Origin: Amylostereum areolatum
Lineage: Eukaryota; Basidiomycota; Agaricomycetes; Russulales; Stereaceae
Length of the DNA stretch: 64,000 nucleotides
Assembly: GCA_012932865.1 (NCBI GenBank)
Contig: SAXG01000004.1
Location: forward strand, 1,054,001-1,118,000
Direction: 5' to 3'
Part shown: piece after piece, positions 25,194 through 38,121 of the stretch
Numbering within the stretch: the stretch's first letter is position 1
Layout of the letters: every line of letters begins with the position of its first letter
The notes under the pieces: generated by a model
What the model was told of the DNA's origin: nothing
Database searches by the model: none
What the model saw: only the letters and a program-made list of their open reading frames with translations
Position numbers and translations under genes: made by a program

Positions 25194-26271
25194 GGTTGGG
25201 CAACGGAGGGTCCAAGTTGAGGCAAAGCGGGGTAGAGGACCGTGATTGGGACTGGGTTCGAGTTTGAGGGTGATCGGGGTGTATTTCGGATACTAGAGCA
25301 TGCAACCCAAGCCTTTGTCGCGATCCCGCGCGCCGAACGAGAGGAGAAAGAGAGAGGGAGTCAGAGACAAGCAGGCTGCAGAGGGTAGCGTCACAGCCGA
25401 CAAGGACTCTAACCGGACGATGCGTAAGGCCATGCCAAAACGTAACCCGGTGTTGTAGGGCGGCTACAAAATCCGGCAAACAGATGATACGACCGAGAAG
25501 ACTCAGTTTGAACTTTGGCGCGCTCGTCTCCTGCCGCTCTCAGGCTGCCCGCCGACCACGTCCTCCGCCTCCCACTTCGAGCTCAGCGCTCAGCGCTCAT
25601 CGAATCCCCCACGCTCTCGCTCGTGCTGCATCGAATCGCCCAGCCGCAAGCACACTCCTAATTCAACCCCCAGTCTCCTTATTTTATCCCTACATGACCT
25701 AGTTTGCACCCTCCATCTTTTTACAGTTTACACAATCTTTCTCCACCCACGTCCGGCCGTTTCTTCTCCTTATTACAATATCTGTTGTAATTCGTAAGTG
25801 CCCTTGTTCTACTCCCATCCTGCCTTTCCTTCCGCCAGGGAATTGCTATGTCCATCTGTCGCCGACCGTGATCATCCCGCTTGATTTATGCACCGCTGAC
25901 CCAGCCTGTTCCACCAGCCATCTCAAGAGCCAACATCATATCGCTTTTCCCGTCTCTCATCTCAACATCACCCCCACTTGGTCCTCGCCATCCTTACCTC
26001 TGCTCTATACCCTTCGTTGCTCTCCGATCGGTCAGTCTTCCCGTCCATCCCTCTTTACCCGTGATGATTTGCATCGACATTTGCACGTCAGTCGGATCGA
26101 CCTTCGGGCCGTATTAGACGACACACTTCGCATTTTCTGACTGTGCTCGCTTCCTTTCAATTGAGACTGTCGCTAAATTTTTTTACGCCAGCTTTACTTT
26201 GCTGCTCGACCCCTCCATCCCTTGAACAGGACGCCTAATAACTATCCTTCTTCGTCGCCTCTATATATCCC
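25194..26271. promoter_or_regulatory. Divergent promoter region of TOR and ELMO genes
   Basis: The 1.08-kb gap between two divergent start codons is pyrimidine-rich on the plus strand from 25500 to 26250, typical of basidiomycete core promoters and 5' untranslated regions. A possible 5' UTR intron for the ELMO gene could begin at the GTAAGT at 25794. No coding exon was recognised. Confidence 0.5.
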
Positions 26272-29151
26272 ATGGCCCAAACCAACGGACACGATGGCCG
26301 CTCGAAACAGTCCTCGAATGGCGGCAGTGGCGCCGGTTTAGTCCCCACAAACACTGTCCAGACCAAGGATGGCGGCATCGTAAAAGCACGCATCGACCCC
26401 TCTCTGAGCGTCTCCGACGTCGTCAAGCAGCTCTGCGTCAACCTCCAGATGAAGGCCCCTCCCTCAGACTTCGCTCTTCGCGATGAGATGGACGAGCTCG
26501 TGACCAACGACAATCTGCGCAAGAAAATCAAGACCAAGGCAAAGCTCAAGTGCGTCATCTGCGTTCCCTCTGATCGTCCGTCCTGACTCGTATCAGGCTC
26601 GTTAACTCCCCGACAGTGGAAGCGGTCGAGATTGCCGGGAAGCTAAATGCAGAAGACGCAGGCGTCAGGCTTACCCTTTTCTCGCTCAAGAGGCATATCA
26701 AGGTACGACGGTATGCGTTCTCTATCCGGCACGACGTTGAGTTACTGCGCAGGAGGAAGAATTTGTGAATGAGTTCCTGAAGTGGAACGGGCTACGCAAG
26801 TTGGTCGACGTCATCTACCATACCCACGGCAATACGCTTGCGGTAGGTGAAGATATGCGCTGCCGAGCCAATGATCCACTCAACCCTCCCTTAGTACGCG
26901 TTGGAGGCGATGCAGTATCTGATGAATCTCGACTATGGCTGGGGTTCCCTTGACACCAACTTTATCCTCAAAGTCGTTCAGATTCTCTCATCTCCACAGT
27001 CCCTCATCAATGTCTGTCGTCCCGCCACCGCAATCCTCAGACGTTTCGTCGAGGCAGATCCGGTAAGCGCACCAGGCCCGCTCGTTGCCAGCTCCAGCCG
27101 TGGGCCCCCTCCTATCGCACCGGGTTCCGTATACCGCCATGGCTTCGAGGTCGTCTTCGAACAGATGAACAAGGAGCAGGGTGTGCTGGAGACTGTTGTG
27201 AGTCGCATCGGCGTAGCAGATACGGCCCTTGCCCTGCACAGGTGCGCGTATAGTTTTCCATCTACCCTTCTTATAGGTGCTAAGGCGGCCTTGATGCAGC
27301 ATGATGCTCATCAACTCGTTGCTCGCGCACGCCACGGACGCATCATGGGAGGAGTTCATCGCAAAGCTGGACGGGCTAAATACACGCAAGGCGGTCATCG
27401 TGCGCGCCTTCCGCTATCGACACTTCTTCCCCCATCGCTAACATGCAACTCACACTGCAGAGTCTGATGTCCTCTCATATGATAGACGACCTCACGTCGT
27501 GCGTGCTCGACTTCCAAAGCAACATGGCACGCGTTATGTACCGCACCAAGACGACTTACGTTGAGCCGGAGATAGAGGAGAGCCATGCCATGGCGCTCGA
27601 ATACATATGGAGAAGCAGCAGGCTCACACCGGGCGTGGATGAGGATGGCGATGAGTACAAATGGCGCCAGCTGGGCTTCGACTCTGAAAATATTGGACGA
27701 GAATTCGTGGAGGTCGGCGTGCTGGGTCTGTATTGCCTGGTAAGCGACACCAGCCGCTTCCGATACCTATCCTCATGTTATTTCAGAAATACTTCGTGCA
27801 GGATGACCCGGATTTCTTTTCTACAATGGTACAAGAGCAGATCAGTCGTCCGCCGGAACGACGGTGCCCTTTAGCCAAAGCATCCAACGAGGTTGTCGAG
27901 CTTTTGGCCGAGCATTGGGCTATCTTTGCTCCTGGATGTACGCGCGTTGCGACACTTTCCCCTGCATGTTTGCTGACTCCGTCGTAATAGATGCCGTATC
28001 ACCAGGATTCCAGCCGTTCTTCCTCAACCTGTATAAGGTCCACTCCCTCGCCATGCATTTCTTCCTTCGGATGTGGAACGAGAGCGGCGCAGCCATTGGG
28101 GATTTTACGCGTGTGGTGGCGCTTGTTCGCAGCCAGTGAGCTCTGGGTTTCCTTTGCCTGTATCGACCTCGCTCAACCCGATCAGAGTCATAGTCGCGTT
28201 ACAAGACGAGAGCACGCGCCCGTGGCACGAGATGGAGTCGCACTTCGTCAACGTGGAATACCGAGCCGTGCGGGATCGGCAGATGAAAGAACTAGAGGAA
28301 GAAGACGACCTCCTCAGCAAGATCCCCATCCGGTACCTGGAAACTCACCTTTCGTCCACCGCTCCCCGCTGATCGATTGTTCAGAAATCTCCGAGAGAAG
28401 CTCACGCGGGAATCGAAAGAGTTCGTGCGCCAACAACGTATCCACTGCCTGATGCAAGGCGCCTGGTTCATGAACGCGGTCCCGCTCACCGCGCCGAATG
28501 GACGACGACCCGCGCGACCATGGCGATTCATGCGACTCGTACATTTTTTTTTGTCCTTCCTCCCTCCATCCATCCACTAAGTGTTCGCGCTCTCCAGGAC
28601 AGCGGCATGAAGTACCTTCACTACGTCGACAGCCAGCTCAAATTCCCCGTGCGGAACGGTCTCGAAGACCTCCCTGAGCGCATCGAGCTCTCCCTCATCA
28701 GCGAAGTCGCCACCGGCAACTGCGCACCCCCGCCCGCCGCCGGCCGCGACGACCTCGCGCACTCGCCCGCCGTCGCGTCGCCGCTGTCGTTCTCCCTGAT
28801 GACGAACGAGGGCTCGCTCGCGGACCAGATCGCGCCGGACCAGTCCCGCTGGGCAGACTGGACGGACGGGCTGAACATGCTCCGGAGGGACGGCGGGCAC
28901 GTCGCGTCGCAGGAGACGGCGGGCTTCATCCAGGCGTTGACGGAGATCGGGTTGAAGATCAAGCTGCTAGGTGCGTTTCCGGTTCTCTCGTCCCCCTCTC
29001 ACCCTGTACACGGCGGAGACTGATGAACGCATATGTGCGTTTGCTTGTAGATCTTTCTGGGGACAAGGTGGAGATCCCCAGCGGGCTGGTCGCGGGTCCG
29101 CCACCCATGAACAGCGATTTCTACTTTTCGGACTTGTACGACCCTCAGTGA
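26272..29151 (+). CDS. ELMO/CED-12 domain protein
   Basis: ELMO proteins act with DOCK-type exchange factors to activate Rac GTPases and so shape actin; this is inferred from the family. The N-terminus has a Gln/Asn/Gly-rich leader, then a ubiquitin-like RBD (ARIDPSLSVSDVVKQLCVNL). An armadillo-like region follows (FSLKRHIKEEEFVNEFLKW, VIYHTHGNTLAYALEAMQYL). The ELMO domain lies around 27480-28140 with VEVGVLGLYCLKYFVQDDP and FLNLYKVHSLAMHFFLRMW. A PH-like domain occupies about 28380-28990: REKLTRESKEFVRQQRIHCL, MQGAWFMNAV, KYLHYVDSQL. The C-terminal tail ends DFYFSDLYDPQ. About nine short introns join these blocks in frame. It is divergent from TOR and convergent with the MTHFR gene. Confidence 0.85.
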
Positions 29152-29845
29152 ATTGGGGCCCCGCCCGCTGTGGCGCGCGGGTCTTTCTTTGTACAGTGCG
29201 AGTTGTTCTGCGTCGCTATCATTGCTATTTGTCACATTTTTACTGTCCGGATGTATATTCCACGAGATTGCTTCTTGGATGACAGTGCGCTTCGCGAATA
29301 CGCGTCGACATGATTAAGTACCTTCTCCTGAAAGCAAACGTCTGGGGCAAACGAGTTCGGCGCCGAAGAGGCCAAGAGAAGGCGAGCGTGGAAAGCTCGT
29401 TCGTGGAAATACATTGGCAAGCGCCGTAACGTAGGACGAACAGCTCGAAGCAGTGAGCAGAATAGCGGTGTATAATAAGCGACGTGCAGTTGATGCAAGG
29501 GTGTGGAAAGAGATGATACAGTGGGGCAGGAACGATGCAGTTGGATGCAAACAGGGTGCAGTTGGATGCAAGATGCGATAGTGTGTGCGAGGGGGGAGTG
29601 AGATGTGGTTGAATGCGATGTGATGTGGCGTGTAAAGCAGGGCGTGACAAGATGCAGTGGAGGCGGAGACAGAAGGTGGGTTAGGGAACTCTAGGGAGGG
29701 TAGGAAACAGGTCCTGCTACACCAGATAGTAAAACAACGGGGGTTGAACCCGATGATGCAATACCGAAAAACAACGAAGACCAAGATGAGTAGGGGGTCA
29801 GAAGGATTAAAAGGTGATATAAATGAAGCGCAAGAAAAAGCCAGG
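29152..29845. other. Convergent intergenic region
   Basis: This 690-bp stretch lies between the stop codons of the ELMO and MTHFR genes. It is rich in TGCAGTTGGATGCA-like imperfect repeats around 29530-29660, and both 3' UTRs should lie here. No gene is supported. Confidence 0.5.
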
Positions 29846-32046
29846 TTAGTGGCTGTGCCCGTTGGACAACGGCGGGGCGGATGCCTGAGAAGAACGGAAC
29901 TCCTCGCCGACCTTGAAGAACGGCTCGAAGATGGCGTCGCCCGCCTTGTAGTCGTTGTGCACGACATTGACGAGAAGGTACGTGTCCATCATGTCGTTGA
30001 TAAACTTGTGAGACGGCGAGTCCGCGTCGTAGACCTTGGCCCATTGTCTGCCGAGCTCGTATGCCTCGTCCTACCCAACCAGCCCGTCAGTCTGCGATTC
30101 TCCGATGAAGAAGAGACGAGGAAAACGAACCTTCCACGCCATAAAGCTGATGGCCTCCACGATAGTGGGCTGAACGATCTCCTTACCAGGGAACACGCCC
30201 CAGGTCACGGCATTGGGTCCTTCAGACGTGTTGTTCGTGCGGAGGTCGCCACGTTTGTTGATGACATAGTACGTGATGTTCGCGTTGCGCTCGATGTGGG
30301 GGATCAGAGCGTTCATGAGGTCCGGTGACACGAAAAACTCCAAGTAGGCCTGTGAAAAGGGGGCGTGAATCAACATCGGGCGGTTGCCCGCGCACAAAGG
30401 GAATCGACGCACCTTCTGGTAGACATATCCGTTGCTGGGGCCCCATCCGTGGATTTTGTCGTCGCTACGCGCTCCATCCACAGCTGGTTGCGAGTTGATG
30501 GTCAAGAAGCCATAGCTGTTCATCTTGGCCAGCTGCTCCCCGATGATGGACATCTCGGGGGACGGCGCTTGGTCCGACCACGGGAGCGCAGCCAAGTCGT
30601 TCTGGCAGAAACGTTTGAACAAAGACGCCACGTCCGCGATGGTGGTCGGATTGCCCCACAACTTGAGGGCCTCTTCCGCCTGTATGGCAGAGTTAGTCGT
30701 GAAAGAAAGGCAAGTGCAAAGAGCCTCACGGTGTGTTTCAAAGACACGCCATATCCGTCGAGTTCGCCGTACGCAGGACTCCGAGAATCGCCAAATCGCC
30801 CGTTGGGATACTCGTCCCAGTTCTCCGTTCGAGACAAATAAGACTTCGTCCGATTTGCCCAGAAGATAGGTCGTATGGTTTCCGAACGACGGGTCGGCGT
30901 AAGGGACTGCAAAGGAGTCAGATGTGAGTTGGAACGAGAGTAGTGCAAACCTCACCTGCCGCCATGGCAAAGGTTTGATCGTCTCTACGCGCGGGACAAG
31001 GTTGAGCTCTTCCAGCAGCATCCGACTGCCCCGCTCTAGATTCATGGTGTAGAAATGAAGTCCGCGGATGCCGATGGGTGCGGCGAGAATCTTGCGACAC
31101 ATGTCCGCGACCAGACGCGTGCCTATTTCCCTGACCTTCTCGTCGTTATTCTTGTGCGGCTCCAGCTCGTCGAGGAAGGATTGAGGGATGATGGTCTTCG
31201 CCAGACTGGTCGCGCGCTGGAATCCGTTCCAGGTCTGGATCGGCATGACTCCCGGGACGATGGGCACGGTGATGCCAGCCTCCCTGACCGCGTTCACCCA
31301 GTCGATGAAGACGTCCACGTCGTAGAACATCTGCGTGAAGATGAAGTCCACGCCGACGTCGATCTTCTCCTTGAAGTACTTCATCTCGAGATCGCGCTCC
31401 TCGGCGGGGAGGAGCATGATCTGGGGGAACCCGGCGACGGCAACGTCGAAGTGGTTGCCGTACTCCGCGCGTATGTGCCGAACGAGGTCGATTCCATGCG
31501 TGAACCCCCCCTCGACAGCTTCCCACTCGTCCTTGCCCATCGGCGGATCGCCCCGAAGAGCGAGGATATTACGGCAGCCGTGAGCTTTCGCTTCCTGTGA
31601 CCCGTTAGAAAGGCGTAAGACAGTAGACAACCCGGAGCAGGACACACCTTCAGAGCGATGTCCACTTTCTCCCTGGGCATGTTCGTGCAGGTGAGATGCA
31701 TGCAGGTCTCGATGCCGATCAAGCTTTGACACGTCTTGACAAGCTCCGACGTGAGATCCGACGTACGGCCTCCCGCATTCCTTCCGGGAGGGTCAACTCG
31801 TAAGCACAGACGACGGCAATGAGCACACACCATGTTATGTCGATGAACTCGGGCCCAAGCGCGCGCATGCGCTCGATACGGTCCAGCAGATTTTGCAACC
31901 CCTACAAATATGCGACGGTAAATCCGAAGACGTTTCCCGGTGGCAAGCACTCTGCTCACCTGTGCCGTGCGCGGTGGAAAGTATTCGAAGGACCACCATA
32001 CTTTGTCCTCCTTCGCGGCCTGCTCCACCTTTTTGCTGATTTTCAT
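29846..32046 (-). CDS. MET13: Methylenetetrahydrofolate reductase
   Basis: The enzyme reduces 5,10-methylene-THF to 5-methyl-THF, the methyl donor for methionine synthesis, in the cytosol. The N-terminus reads [20 protein letters not shown], then EYFPPRTAQ with the catalytic Glu of the TIM barrel. It continues with [75 protein letters not shown] and [19 protein letters not shown]. After the linker, the eukaryotic regulatory domain follows: [54 protein letters not shown] and the end [17 protein letters not shown]. The C-terminus is [10 protein letters not shown]. Five or six introns are all consistent. MET13 or MET12 type cannot be decided by eye; the symbol follows the main yeast isozyme. Confidence 0.93.
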
Positions 32047-33579
32047 GGCGGTGCGGGGCAGCAGCGGCTCGTGTGACGTTCAAACGTTGGCGTGAGACGA
32101 AGAGGGCAGAAAAACGAGACCGAGAATTAAGGAGTGCAGTAGTAAGGACTATGTATTGTCAGAGACAGGAGGACGCGGAAAGGGGGAGGGAGGAGGGAGA
32201 GGGAGGGTAAAAGGTCCAAGCGAAAGCCAGCGCGACTCAAAATTCCAAAACATCGTGCGATCGCCGATTGCCTTGAGTCGCACGCGTGACCTGGACATTT
32301 CTTCACGTGTCCTTTCCTCCAACCGCGACTCCTGAGTCCTGCCCGACGCTAAGTACGGTCCAGACGACGCGTCTCTCCCCCGTTTAGAGAGCGATTTCTG
32401 CCATCCGTAGGTATGACCTCGCACTGACGCTTCTTCCGCGATTCCGATGGATCAGGTCGAGCGAGGGCCGATCATCATTGGACGTGACCGCGTCCAGCTT
32501 GCGCCCATCTTATGACCGGTCGAAACGTTCACACCGACACCGACGCCCTGGATGCCAAAGTAACTCATTCCAACTTGTTCAGAAAAAGCCTTTACAGGAT
32601 TCGATACATCCTGGCCTGGGGAAGATCCGCTTTCAGATGTAGGTGGTATATCTTACCGTCCGCCCGACCGCGAGTTGACCGTGACTACTATATGCGCCGA
32701 GATCTTCAAACTCGGCGTGATCGAGACTCAAAAACTAGATGCTAGATGTACATATACACAATGAAACGCGACATGTGGCACAGAGCCAACGTCGGATACA
32801 GATGCCGCGGTAGGGAACCCCCCAGAGTGAGTGTGGGTGAAGAGCGGTCGAGACGGAGGCAAGTAAGTAGACATTGACAGGACGAATAAGTTAGATGGGG
32901 AGACGAGTAAGTTAGGACGGGTATAAGTAACAGAAACACACTGAGCGCGGGGTGGTATTACGAGTGCGAGCTGGGGGGCGGGGCGAGAACCAGAGCTATC
33001 GCGTACTGTACGTAGCGGAGCCGAGGGCAAGTAAACTTATCTACTTATGTACATCCGAACCTAAACCTAACCTGACCTTTCGTCGTCGTCGCGTCGTCGA
33101 GTAGCAAGCAAGCCGGGAAAAAGAGAGCCAAGCACGTAAAAAAGGGGGGTGGAGGCGTGTGCGGTGCGGTGCGGTGCGGTGCGGTGTGGTGTGGTGTGGG
33201 TGCGTACGAATATACGTGTGAATGAAACGATGTGGTGTGGATAAGAGTGAGGGTGTGAGAGAGAGACGTGTGTGTGTATACAGAAAACAGAGAAAATAAG
33301 GACACAGGTGAAGACGACGGGACTGGGGAGCGGAAACGGGACGGGATGGAAAAACAGGTTGCCGAGCAGAGCTCGAGCCAGAGACACAGACACAGGGAGA
33401 AGCAGTCAATCAGAATAAGAAGAGAACAAATCGAAACAAGTTGGCGTACGCGTCGTCGTTCATACGAGCGGGTGAGAAAGAGGAGAGAGCAAGCGAGGAA
33501 CAAGTGGAAAAAAAACGAGCGTGAGATACGACCACAATCGTGGCCGTCGTCGTACAATACAAACTCCCCCCTCCCCAAC
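32047..33579. other. Intergenic region upstream of MTHFR
   Basis: This 1.5-kb stretch lies between the MTHFR start and the end of the Ser/Pro-rich gene. It holds the MTHFR promoter at its left end and purine-rich low-complexity sequence with GTGTGT and AGAG runs at 33100-33520. No exon was recognised. Confidence 0.5.
33161..33200. repeat. 5-bp microsatellite, GCGGT/GTGGT
   Basis: Five GCGGT units followed by GTGGT, GTGGT and GTGGG give eight 5-bp units in 40 bp. It lies in the 3' flank of the Ser/Pro-rich gene and is probably variable between strains. Confidence 0.9.
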
Positions 33580-36500
33580 CTACTCATACGTCCCCATCGT
33601 CGACACCGAAAACCGGATCCGATCCGACATCAACCCCTGCTCCTCCCCCAGGTGCAGCGTCCCGCCCGCGAGCGCGCTCCGCTCCATCAAATCGTCCCAC
33701 ATCCGATCCTTCTCCTGATCCGTCCTCAGCGCCTTCGGCTCGCTGTCCAGCTCCCGGAACGTCAGCGCCGCGCCCGCCGCGGGCGCCCCGCCGCTCGGCG
33801 AGAGCGGGCGCGCGGTCGACGCGTCGCTGTGCGTGCCCTGCGACTCGCGCTTGCGGTTGCGGGCGAGGGAGCCGTACGGGGGCGTGCGATGCGAGGGCGA
33901 GGACTGCGGCGCGGGCACGTACGTCCGCGAGGGCGACGGCGAACGCGCATACGCGGGCGCGGACGCGGCGGTCGGCGTGACGGGCTCGCTGCTCACGCGG
34001 TCCGTCGTCGGCGAGTCCACCGTGGACACCGACGACGATCCAGAGGTATGCAACGACGTCGTCGGCGACGGCCGATGCGGGCTCCTCGCCGGTCGCGGCG
34101 GCGGCGGGATCCCCGCCGCCCCCGTCCCGGCGCTGGCCGCCCTCTCCCGATCGACCTGCCCGAAATCGGACAGCGTCGAGCGCGCGGCGCTGACGCTGCG
34201 CGACGGCCGGTTGGACGCGAACGTGTTCACGGCGTCCGTGATGGAGAACACGGGCATGTCCGGGGAGGGCATCGGGCGGTCGCTCGGCGCGCGATCGCGG
34301 CGGGGCGGGAGGGGCAGCGCGTGCGGCGAGCGGAGCGCGTGCTCGCCCTCGGATTCGTCGATCGAGGCGGGCACCATCTTGTTCGAGAACAGGACGGCGA
34401 TGCCGGGCCTCTCCCGCTCGTCCGCGCCGTCCTCCTCGTCCTCGTCGAACCGCTTGAGCTCGACCGGGGACAGGATGCGCGCGCCGAGGTCCGGGACGGG
34501 GGGCACGTCCGAGAGGGAGGACGCGGAGGAGCGCGGGGAGGACGCGCGGTGGAAGAAGCGGGCGGAGGCGAGGTCGGAGGAGGACGTGCTCGTGCTCGGG
34601 CGCACGCTCGCGCCGCCTGGTCGGCTGGGAGGACGACCCGGGCTTGGACGCGCCCGTGAGCCGCCGTTTGGGCGGCGCGGAGGACGCGGCGGGCGCGGTC
34701 GTCGGGCGTACGCCGCTCATGGACGTGCGCGAGTCGAAGAACCGGCCGGTGGCGCTTCCGGGCGGGCTGTGGACGGTCATTTCCCGCGTCGGGCGCGCGG
34801 ACCTCCAGTTCGCGGGCTGTGGACAGCGGGAGGAGGGCTTTCGGGATCGGGGGCACGGGCGGAGTCGTGGGCGTTGACACGGGAGGCTGGTACTTGTCCC
34901 TGAGCCCGTTGGTGCTCAGTCTCTTGACGAGTTTCCAAAGCCGCGACGCGCCCTCTTCCTCCTTCGCCTTTGCCCGCACCTTGCGTTCGACAGGACTGTC
35001 CGCAGGCGAGGACGACGTCGGGGTCGGGAGCGTCGCCGCGCGACCCGGGTACAGAAACTCGGGCGGCTCGATCCGCACGAAGTCGTCGATTGACAACCGC
35101 AGGCTCTTCCTCCCCTCCTTCGGCAGACTCGTCGACCTTCGCTCCTGCAGACTCGGTCGCTCCGCCGCCGTCGGGGAGGACGGCTGCGTGGGGACGGCGT
35201 CGGGGTGGACGTCGACGGCGTCGGCGCAGGCGAATGCGAGGGCGGCCCGTCGAACATCTGCTCGGCCGTACGCGGGCGACGCAGGCGTCCGGACGCCTTC
35301 CGCGCGAGCGCTTTGCGCACCGTCGGCGGCGCGCTCACGGGGTGCGGCGGGGACGAGCCCGTCGCGCTGACCGTCGCGCGGCGGGTCCACTTGGGGGAGG
35401 CGCCCGCGTCGGGCCCGGGGGAGACCACGCGCGTGGACGAGCCGAACAAGGTGTAATAGGGCCCGACCGTCTCCGTCTCGTCCGGGGGCGCGGTACGCAC
35501 GTTGCGTGCGTACGTCGCGAACGGCGTGGGGGACGTCCTCGCGCGCCCGCGCTCGCTGGTCCCGCTGCCCATGCGGAGGGCGGACAGGACGGAGGCGCCG
35601 GCGGAGGAGCCGGGCCGGGCGTCGCCGCGGGCGGAGGCGGCGAGGTTCTCGCGCCGCTCGCTCTGCTCCTTGTACGCTTGTATGATTTCGTTGGCGGGCG
35701 TAAGCTTGGCCTTGGGAGGGTCGACGGGCATGGGTTCGCGCAGGATGGACGGGGCGGGGCTGGGGGTGCTCGGGGTATCGCGGGCGAGGGTTTTCGGGGC
35801 GGGGCGGGGTGGGGAGCGCTTGCCCCAGGACATGTCGTACGGGATGTCGGAGCTCATCTTGGCGTGTCCGCGTCGGGCGGCGTCCTTCGCGGCGAGGACT
35901 TCGGCAAGCGCGTTGATGTTCCCGCGGGGGGAGCCACCGCTAGATGTGCCACGGGATTTGCGACGGAAGAGACTGCGGGACTTGGACTTGTCGCTGCCGT
36001 CCTTGCTCTGGGAGTCTTTGCTCTCCTTGCCGCTCGGCAGGCTCGTTTTGGACTCTTTCGCGCTCGGCAAGCTCGTTTTGGAGGGCATGGTGTAGCTCGC
36101 GGAGGGGGAGGAGACGGAGAAGGGGCGCGGGGGAGACGGACGCGAGGGTGCTGGAGAGGGATGCGGGGGCGCTGGAGAGGCGATTCTGTCCGTTGGGGAG
36201 GCGTGCGGAGACGTGTGAGCGTCTGTGGGGAAAGGCATCTGTCGACCGGGGGCAGACGTGGGCGTGGGCATCGGGTTGACAGGTGACCGCGTCTCCCGTA
36301 AGGGTCGGGACCATGCTGCGCGCGTGTTCTCCGGGGACGGGAGAGGAAGCGCGGCGCGTTGGGGAGGCAAGGGCGAGCGGGACCTGTTCGCGGCGGCGGG
36401 GATGAACTCGGAGTCGCTGAGGGAGATGAGGGACGTGCGATGGTAGGTGGGCGCGGCGGGCTTGCTGAGCAGGCGCTTGACGTCGATGCGGGCGGTGGGG

Positions 36501-37087
36501 CCTGGGAGCGGGCTGGAGGCTCGATCGGAGCTGGTGCCGGCATCGGAGAGGTTTCCCGAAATGTGGGGGCGGACGTAGTGGGCGCTCGAGGAGGAGGACG
36601 GGGGGTAATAACGCGCGCTGCCTCCGTCTGAGGTGGAACCCAGGGGGAGACGGGAGGTACCGCCGCTGGTGGCGGAGACGTTGCGTCCGCGTCCGCGTGC
36701 GGACTCGGGCGCGGCGCGTGGGCCCGAGGGGTGAATGGCATGTGGAGGAAGCGAGGACGCGTCGGTAGAGTGGGAATGGGAGGGGAAGGGGTGGGTGGGC
36801 CCTGAGGACGGGTGTGGTCGCGAGGGGCTGGGTGTTTTTGCCTTGGGTGGAGTGGGTGAGCGGGAGGAGGGACGGAGGTAAGACGGCTGGGGCGGGTACA
36901 GGTTCGCGTCGTCGTCGACGGAAGCGAGAAGAGAGGTGGAGGCGGGTGCGGACGCGGACGCGACGGGTGCGGGTGAGGGCGCGCCTGCCGAGCGGGAGCG
37001 GGGGCGAGGGCGGCGTCGTTCTGAGGACGGGGTGCGCCTCAGCCTGTGTTCGAACACCTCCTGCTGTGTGCCGGCGAAGAAAGCCAT
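33580..37087 (-). CDS. Large Ser/Pro-rich low-complexity protein, frame-broken
   Basis: The start MAFFAGTQQEVFEHRLRRTP leads into about 1150 residues dominated by Ser, Pro, Thr and Arg. There are ordered islands: DVKRLLSKPAAPTYHRTSLI, KSKSRSLFRRKSRGTSSGG, INALAEVLAAKDAARRGHAK, SDIPYDMSWGKR, KLTPANEIIQAYKEQSERR, YYTLFGSSTRVVSPG, SLRLSIDDFVRIEPPEFLYP, LWKLVKRLSTNGLRDKYQPP, GARILSPVELKRFDEDEED and IAVLFSNKMVPASIDESE. No catalytic domain was recognised; the pattern suggests a disordered signalling or cytoskeletal scaffold, which is inference. The blocks sit in different frames: switches are needed near 35200, 34790 and 34610, with no plausible intron at any of them. All three fall in very GC-rich sequence, so consensus indels are a real possibility. 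Confidence 0.6.
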
Positions 37088-38121
37088 GTGCGAAGTCCAA
37101 GTATCAGCCTGAAAAAAAGAGATGAGAACGAGAGCTGGGGGAGGTTGGGAAGGAAGGTACAATTAGGTTAGGGTAGGGTGGCGGTGGTATGGGAGTCAAT
37201 TGCGTGTACAAGGCCAGAGCCTGGGAAGAAAGGTTAATGGGTGTGAAGAGAAGAGGTGGGGAAAAGAGAGACAGACATATTACGGCGGGGGAAGGCTGCG
37301 GGGAAGATATGAAGGGGGGGGGTGATATACTGTACAGCTTGCGCTGTCGTGGCCAGACGAGAGGGGGGAAAAGGGAGCACTCAGTGCGGAGAAAGAGGAA
37401 AGGAGTGACGACTATCTGGAGGGAGGTCAAATGAGCCGGCGACGACGGGATGACGAGCACCAGCAAATTGGAGATCAAGGGGAGAGAGCTGACGGGCCGC
37501 TGCGATTTGCGCTGAGCGTCCGCGAGTGAATTCCGAGCGAGCGTTCGTCGAGGGAGAGCGGGGTAAAGACAGAGAACTCGCTCGAGCGTAGGACTCAGGG
37601 ATACCGACCGAAAGGACAGTGAAGGGCTCAGAGTGCCGACCGAGCGCGTACGGACGAGAGAAAAAGAAGTCCGTGTTCTGAATTGTTCTAAAATGAAAAG
37701 ATACGTAAATGGACGGGTCCCCCCTTGACGACCACGGATTTCGCCCTATTTCGTCCCTCATCCAATCCCCATCCGCCTCGCTTTTCCCCACCTTCTTCCT
37801 CTTTCGTCCTTATCTCCTCCTCCTTCCGTCCCTCTCCTCATCCTCTCATCCACCTCTGCGATGTTCGGGACGTGGGCCAGAGCGCGTCCGCTGAGAAGAC
37901 GACCGATAAGGGGTGTAAACGTTTTAGGACACGGGCGTGGGCGGGCGCGGTCGACTGACCTCCTGTCCGCCTCACTCCCGCCTCGAGGCGGGATGGAGGA
38001 GCGGCCCGCTCCCCCCGACCGTGGCGTGCCTGTGACGTTGCCTGCTGGTCCTTGCCCTCGACCTTGAGCCCCTTGACCTCGACCTCCCGCCGCCGTCTGC
38101 AGATCGTCGTCCACGTCCAGG
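37088..38121. promoter_or_regulatory. Divergent promoter region
   Basis: This 1.03-kb gap lies between the start codons of the Ser/Pro-rich gene (minus) and the anoctamin gene (plus). It contains pyrimidine-rich stretches at 37740-37860 on the plus strand and purine runs at 37220-37430. No exon was recognised. Confidence 0.5.

Noticed and set aside
30071..31732. A 553-codon uninterrupted frame over most of the MTHFR gene
   Set aside because: It reads through introns that happen to lack stops and is out of frame for one exon (near 30750-30910); the spliced model matches the family better.
33268..34659. 463-codon plus-strand frame, Arg-rich
   Set aside because: It is antisense to the Ser/Pro-rich gene; long Arg/Gly/Ala frames are expected opposite GC-rich Ser/Pro coding sequence.
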